64,000 nucleotides of DNA from Coprinus comatus. Taxonomy: Eukaryota > Basidiomycota > Agaricomycetes > Agaricales > Agaricaceae. Shown piece by piece: positions 60,144 to 64,000 of the stretch (position 1 is the stretch's first letter; each line of letters begins with the position of its first letter). Made by a program: the position numbers and the translations under genes. Location: the NCBI GenBank assembly GCA_034638255.1, contig JAWPGT010000001.1, positions 930,001-994,000 of the forward strand, read 5' to 3'. A model generated the notes under the pieces. That model was given only the letters and a program-made list of their open reading frames with translations, was not told the DNA's origin and searched no databases.

Positions 60144-61233
60144 ATGGCCAATAATTATCTCTTCTCGTTCCAGCCAACCTTTACCCAAGGCCTTGTGCTC
60201 GGTCAGCTCTCGATCCTCATCCTCATGGTCCTGGTTCTCCGATACCTTTTCCTTGACTCGAAGCAATACCCATTTGAGAAGTCCTCGTATCACCCCCGAG
60301 TAGAAAGTGATGTCCTAGTACGCAAGCAGAAACTCGATGCTGCCCACGAAGAACAAAATGCAGCGGCGGAACGAGAAGCTGAATCTACAGAGTGGTTTAA
60401 TGGATTGCTGAAACAAGTAACGAAATTATGCCACCGGCTGTGACTGTATTATTGAAATTCTTTTCTTTCAAGGTTGTAGACATATATCGCCTGAAACTTC
60501 GCGATGATTTGCCTGGCATGGAAGGAGATGAAGTCGCTCGAAGGCGAGTAGAAGAATTTGCAAATAAAATACGTCCAGTGGGGTTCATGGTCAGTCACCA
60601 ACACCTTTGCTGTATTCTCCACACTCAGCTTTCTTCAGGATGAAATTCGGATTCATTCCGTGGATTTGGGTGTTTCAGCGCCGCGGCTCTTTAATGCCCG
60701 CACAAAACAATCCTTAAAAGGCGGCCCCCCGGTACGTGCACCTTGTCAAGAGGCAATGGAAGCCAGACTAACATGCAGAATAGGAAACTGAGTTTGACGC
60801 CAGTTACACAGATACTATTTCCCTATCACTGTCCACCTCGTACCTTTTTAATTATCCCATGGCATCCTTTGCGCGTCTCCCAATTTCCCTCACTATATCA
60901 TTATCCCAGTTTAAATCTTCTGTGAGTAAATAACCGCGTGGAATCTTGACAACGAGATTAACCGAGAGTCATTAGATTGTGATAATTCCTCCTTCCCCTA
61001 CAACGCAACCCCCAGCCCTCACACTCAGCATTTCCCCGAACTTTGTACTGGACCTAACGACGACGTCACTGATGGGCAGTCGAGCAAAGCTAGCAAACGT
61101 GCCGAAACTTCATGAGTTGATTCAGCACCAAGTTCGCCGAGTACTTGCTGCTCGGGCAACATGGAAGATTGCACTTCCTGGATTAACAAATATCACAGAA
61201 GTACGAGAAAAGGTCAACAGAGTAGATGATTGA
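60144..61233 (+). CDS. MMM1: Mmm1, ERMES subunit (ER-mitochondria contact)
   Basis: Integral ER protein of the ERMES complex that tethers ER to mitochondria and moves phospholipids. A short luminal N-terminus (MANNYLFSFQPTFTQG) and one hydrophobic helix (LGQLSILILMVLVLRYLFL) precede the SMP lipid-transfer domain: SSTEWFNGLLKQ-type text, IRIHSVDLGVSAPRLFNART, TEFDASYTDTISLSLST, then PTTQPPALTLSISPNFVLDL, LANVPKLHELIQHQVRRVL. Length about 300 residues, typical of fungal Mmm1. The start at 60144 is the first ATG giving the family N-terminus. Four introns. Stop TGA at 61231-61233. Identity is sure. Confidence 0.94.
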
Positions 61234-61365
61234 CCGTGTTGTACGACATCCTTTTTCTCTATTTTATTTATTCACAGCTTTCGATAATATTAAGACAAGC
61301 GACTGGTCTTCCGGTGCTTTTGTAATGCTCGTGCTATCAAATAACGTATACAAAGTCTACACGGC

Positions 61366-62133
61366 TTAAATTCCCAATGTGTCTAACCACTGCTGGATTT
61401 CGACAAAGGCCTGTTGGCCCTCAAGGTCATTAACAATTATTTTATCGACGTGGGGGTCCTTGACGAGACGGTTTGACTCCCTAAGCACCTTCATGTACTC
61501 AGGCTCTGCCATGACACTGATTTGAAAATAGGGTTCAAAGTCAAACTCGGGAAGGTCTGTCAGCAAAAGTGGCAGGCCGTCAGCGCCCTTGATGTTTTTG
61601 AGGGTTTGGTTGTCGACCGGAGGAGAAATGAGGACGATTCCGGTCGCGGGATTGGAGGAGATATATGTCTGAGAAATAAGGCATCCGGCAGACCTGGCAA
61701 AGATCACTGGGCGGAATTGGAACATGCTCAGACGAATAGAGGAGCGTAGTTCTGTGTATGGTTGTAGCTGATATAGTGGAAAAGTGAAAGCATTATACAC
61801 ACCATTCTCAAACCACTCTATAGTTGCATTCGAGTTTTTCCGAGTTGCGGGATCTGGAAGCGCAAGGTCTGTCTGCAGACAGTTGTATCCTTGTTCTGCT
61901 AGCATTGACGATAAACTTGACATGCTATTATATTGGGTGAGCAAGTAGCAGAGAACGGACAAGAAGCAGTACCCCTTGTTGGATTCAGCATCCCAGGCTT
62001 TCGCAGAGACAAAGACGAGTGGTGTTGGGCATTCTCTGGGAGCAGATGGGGGTGGAGTGCGGAGGAGGAAGGACGAGCTATGGCGGATAGAATTAGCGGA
62101 TCGCCAAGAAAGTGTCAACAGAGAGTGAAGCAT
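61366..62133 (-). CDS. Alpha/beta-hydrolase-like protein
   Basis: A small alpha/beta-hydrolase with the nucleophile elbow ARSAG (Ser flanked as A-R-S-A-G rather than G-x-S-x-G) and the strand GIVLISPPVDN. Preceding text LSSMLAEQGYNCLQTDLALPD and later DPHVDKIIVNDLEGQQAFVEIQQW fit the fold (Asp and other catalytic positions are less clear). Start MLHSLLTLSWRSANSIRHSS looks like a mitochondrial presequence; a longer form from 62184 would overlap RPB8, so 62133 is preferred. Two introns. Stop TAA at 61366-61368. Substrate unknown. Confidence 0.7.
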   Translation of the reverse strand: MLHSLLTLSWRSANSIRHSSSFLLRTPPPSAPRECPTPLVFVSAKAWDAESNKGYCFLSVLCYLLTQYNSMSSLSSMLAEQGYNCLQTDLALPDPATRKNSNATIEWFENGVYNAFTFPLYQLQPYTELRSSIRLSMFQFRPVIFARSAGCLISQTYISSNPATGIVLISPPVDNQTLKNIKGADGLPLLLTDLPEFDFEPYFQISVMAEPEYMKVLRESNRLVKDPHVDKIIVNDLEGQQAFVEIQQWLDTLGI

Positions 62134-62177
62134 TGGAATAAACAGCGCGTGACTCTGCTCTGCCCACCACCTCTCCA
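62134..62177. promoter_or_regulatory. Very short 44-base divergent promoter
   Basis: Only 44 bases lie between the ATG of the hydrolase (62133, minus) and the ATG of RPB8 (62178, plus). No TATA box fits. Transcription starts must lie in or across the partner's coding region. Confidence 0.55.
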
Positions 62178-62809
62178 ATGGCAAATGCTTCGTCCACCGT
62201 TGTCTTCGACGACATCTTCACCATCAGCGCAATAGACAAGGAGGGCAAAAAATTCGACAGAGGTTCGGCCGGTCATCTCCTCCCCAGCTCTTCATTCATC
62301 TTCTGCATATCCAGTATCCCGTCTCTATGCCCACTCTAAAAATTATGACATGGATCTCACACTCGACTACAACACCGAACTCTTTCCTCTAAAACAGGAT
62401 CAAAGCTTTGCCCTGGCCCTCGCCTCATCACTCGTCCGTGGAGGTGCTCCGGCCGGCACCAATGATGGTGAGGATGACGACGACCAGGATCGCGATGTAT
62501 GGAGACCAGATGGCAAAGGAAGGCGCGGGCTGGAGGATGACTATGACTATGTCATGTACGGCAAGGTTGATCTTTTGTTTCATATACCGTCGCCAGCTTC
62601 TGAAGCTCTAGCAGGTCTACAAATTTGACAGTGGAACTGCCGAAATTGTGTACGTGATCAATGTCCTCCACCATTTCCAATGACTGAATGATTTTCCTAG
62701 CACCGCCTATGTATCCTTTGGCGGTCTTCTCATGTCCCTGACCGGATCTTTTCGCCATATGACCAGCATCGTACTTGGAGACCCTATTTATTTGCTGATT
62801 CGCAAGTAG
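62178..62809 (+). CDS. RPB8: RNA polymerase I/II/III shared subunit RPB8
   Basis: OB-fold subunit common to all three nuclear RNA polymerases. MANASSTVVFDDIFTISAID is the RPB8 N-terminus, then VSRLYAHSKNYDMDLTLDYN, TELFPLKQDQSFALALASSL, a flexible acidic loop (GTNDGEDDDDQDRD), DDYDYVMYGKVYKF, and AYVSFGGLLMSLTGSFRHM before the end LIRK. Three introns. About 155 residues, normal. Stop TAG at 62807-62809. Confidence 0.95.
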
Positions 62810-62984
62810 TCAAAATCATCTCAACTGCTTTCGTCGCTGTGTTCTGCAAAAATGCATACATTATCCCTATTTCGGGCTACTATACGGGATCTATCATAAT
62901 AGTGTGCTAGTGTACAAATCGGACTGGCCGAGGATATAGATGATGTGGGTAGTCTGGATAAAATCAGGTATCATAGGAACGAGA

Positions 62985-64000
62985 CTAGCTCGCTTTTAGA
63001 GAACGTAACTTGTTAATTGCATCATTCATGTCCACCTCCCGGGTGTCCGCTGTCAATCCCCACAGCCTGCGACTGACCATTTTTACTCCAATTTCCACTG
63101 GCTCGGTGCCTCCTGTTGCTCCAGCGTGCCCTTCCATAGACACCGAACCAGACCGTTGCTCCTCACGTTTCGTGAATATGATAGATGAAGCTATCTCCGC
63201 ATGATTGACCCCGAAAAAGTTGGTCAACTTTGCAACCCTTTTGCGTCGTTCTTGGAAATCACCACGAGGTGAATCCGGGGTAGAGGAAGATATTAGGTTT
63301 TCTTCGCAAACGGCATCAAGGGTATCTTCCACAGTGACTGTAGAGGCAGATTTGATCGACGACGATGCAGAGTTTATTCGAGGATGAGCATCTTCAACAT
63401 TACGTCTTTCATCTAACACTCGAACCAACTCTGGTGGTAGCTCTTGGCCAAATAACTTGAAAACCGGACAGGATTAGCAGAGTTGACGTGAAACCCACCA
63501 CACCAACACTTACCTGTGTCATTTTCCTAGCTCGTTTGACCTCAGCATAATGATTGTGGGCAGATTCCGGTGTTACCGGTCGATCTCTAACGTCCGAAGG
63601 GAAGGTGAGCGGAGATGTAGGTCGAGAGATAGCAGATAATGAGCTAGACTGCATACGCAAAGACCGTGTACGCGACCAATGAGGTGTCTTTACTCCAAAC
63701 TCGTCGGTCTGAAACACATCCAGGCTCTTACGACGCCTCTTGAGTATGTTCACATACGAGCCACGTGAAGAACCCGGTCGACTTGGAGGTAATGGAACTT
63801 GTTCAGGTGTGAGAGGCAGTCTTGTGCGCGATGTTGCTGGAGTACTAGGTTGTGTGAGAGCTTGGACTGGTGATTGAAGGTCAACTTCAACCGAACTGTG
63901 TGGCATAGCAATGGTCAGTGGGATGATGCCTGTGTCCATCCCGTAAGTTGATGGCAAACAAGGTGATGTGGGCCGGGAAAAGAATCTTGAAGGTTTCCTG
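62985..64000 (-). CDS. Unknown Ser/Pro-rich protein (5' end outside window)
   Basis: The frame is open at the right edge (reading RKPSRFFSRPTSP on the minus strand) and ends at TAG 62985-62987. It is Ser/Pro/Thr-rich with many TP/SP sites (RTRLPLTPEQVPLPPSRP, ISRPTSPLTF), a basic patch (NILKRRRKSLDVFQ), then KRARKMTQ spliced to LFGQELPPELVRVLDERR. The C-terminus has KRVAKLTNFFGVNHAEI and a final helix (DMNDAINKLRSLKAS). I do not recognise a domain. One intron (63458-63514). Identity may depend on the missing N-terminus. Confidence 0.55.

Overview
The window looks like nuclear DNA of a basidiomycete, most likely an Agaricomycete. Nearly every gene is cut by many short introns (mostly about 45-65 bases, GT-AG). 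Genes lie on both strands with very little space between them. The families present (two-domain GPI-anchored cupredoxin, Fus3/Kss1-type MAP kinase, a Swi1-type ARID protein, a Rap1-type BRCT/Myb protein, ERMES subunit Mmm1) fit a filamentous fungus. Gene models were spliced by eye from the sequence. Product names come from recognised motifs and family resemblance, not from database searches.

Left part (1-11460): the 3' end of a DHX29-like DExH helicase. Then ribosomal protein eL22 and the box H/ACA pseudouridine synthase Cbf5, divergently arranged around a 242-base promoter that holds a perfect dyad. Then a secreted cupredoxin, a pheromone/filamentation-type MAP kinase and an unknown SAP-like coiled-coil protein.

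11461-24681: a flavocytochrome b2-type FMN dehydrogenase without a visible mitochondrial presequence, a LIM-domain protein, an orphan seven-helix membrane protein with a long Ser/Pro-rich tail, a J-domain protein and two unknown genes.

24876-36270: a large unknown helical protein, RNA polymerase III subunit RPC5/Rpc37, a second orphan polytopic membrane protein, Fap7-type adenylate kinase, a secreted/anchored Ser-Thr-rich protein, cyclin H and a DUF1764 protein.

36484-48532: a Swi1-like ARID subunit of SWI/SNF, an arrestin with PPxY motifs, a Rab5 GTPase with an unusual acidic insertion, an alginate-lyase-fold secreted enzyme and a peroxisomal (C-terminal AKL) AMP-forming acyl-CoA synthetase.

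48533-64000: a CNH-type propeller protein, D-2-hydroxyglutarate dehydrogenase, a Rap1 homologue with a telomere-repeat dyad just upstream, a CDK11-type kinase, a tubulin-tyrosine-ligase-fold protein, Mmm1, an alpha/beta hydrolase, the shared RNA polymerase subunit RPB8 and the 3' part of an unknown gene that leaves the window.

Most genes are housekeeping and do not form one pathway. Loose themes are ribosome and tRNA production (eL22, Cbf5, Fap7, RPC5, RPB8), transcription and cell cycle (cyclin H, CDK11, Swi1) and membrane signalling (MAPK, two orphan membrane proteins, arrestin, Rab5). I saw no rRNA or tRNA genes, no transposon, no CRISPR array and no secondary-metabolite core gene. The least ordinary features are four firm (one further possible) GC-AG introns, three micro-exons (two of them only the ATG), the two orphan membrane proteins, and the telomere-like dyad in the RAP1 promoter.
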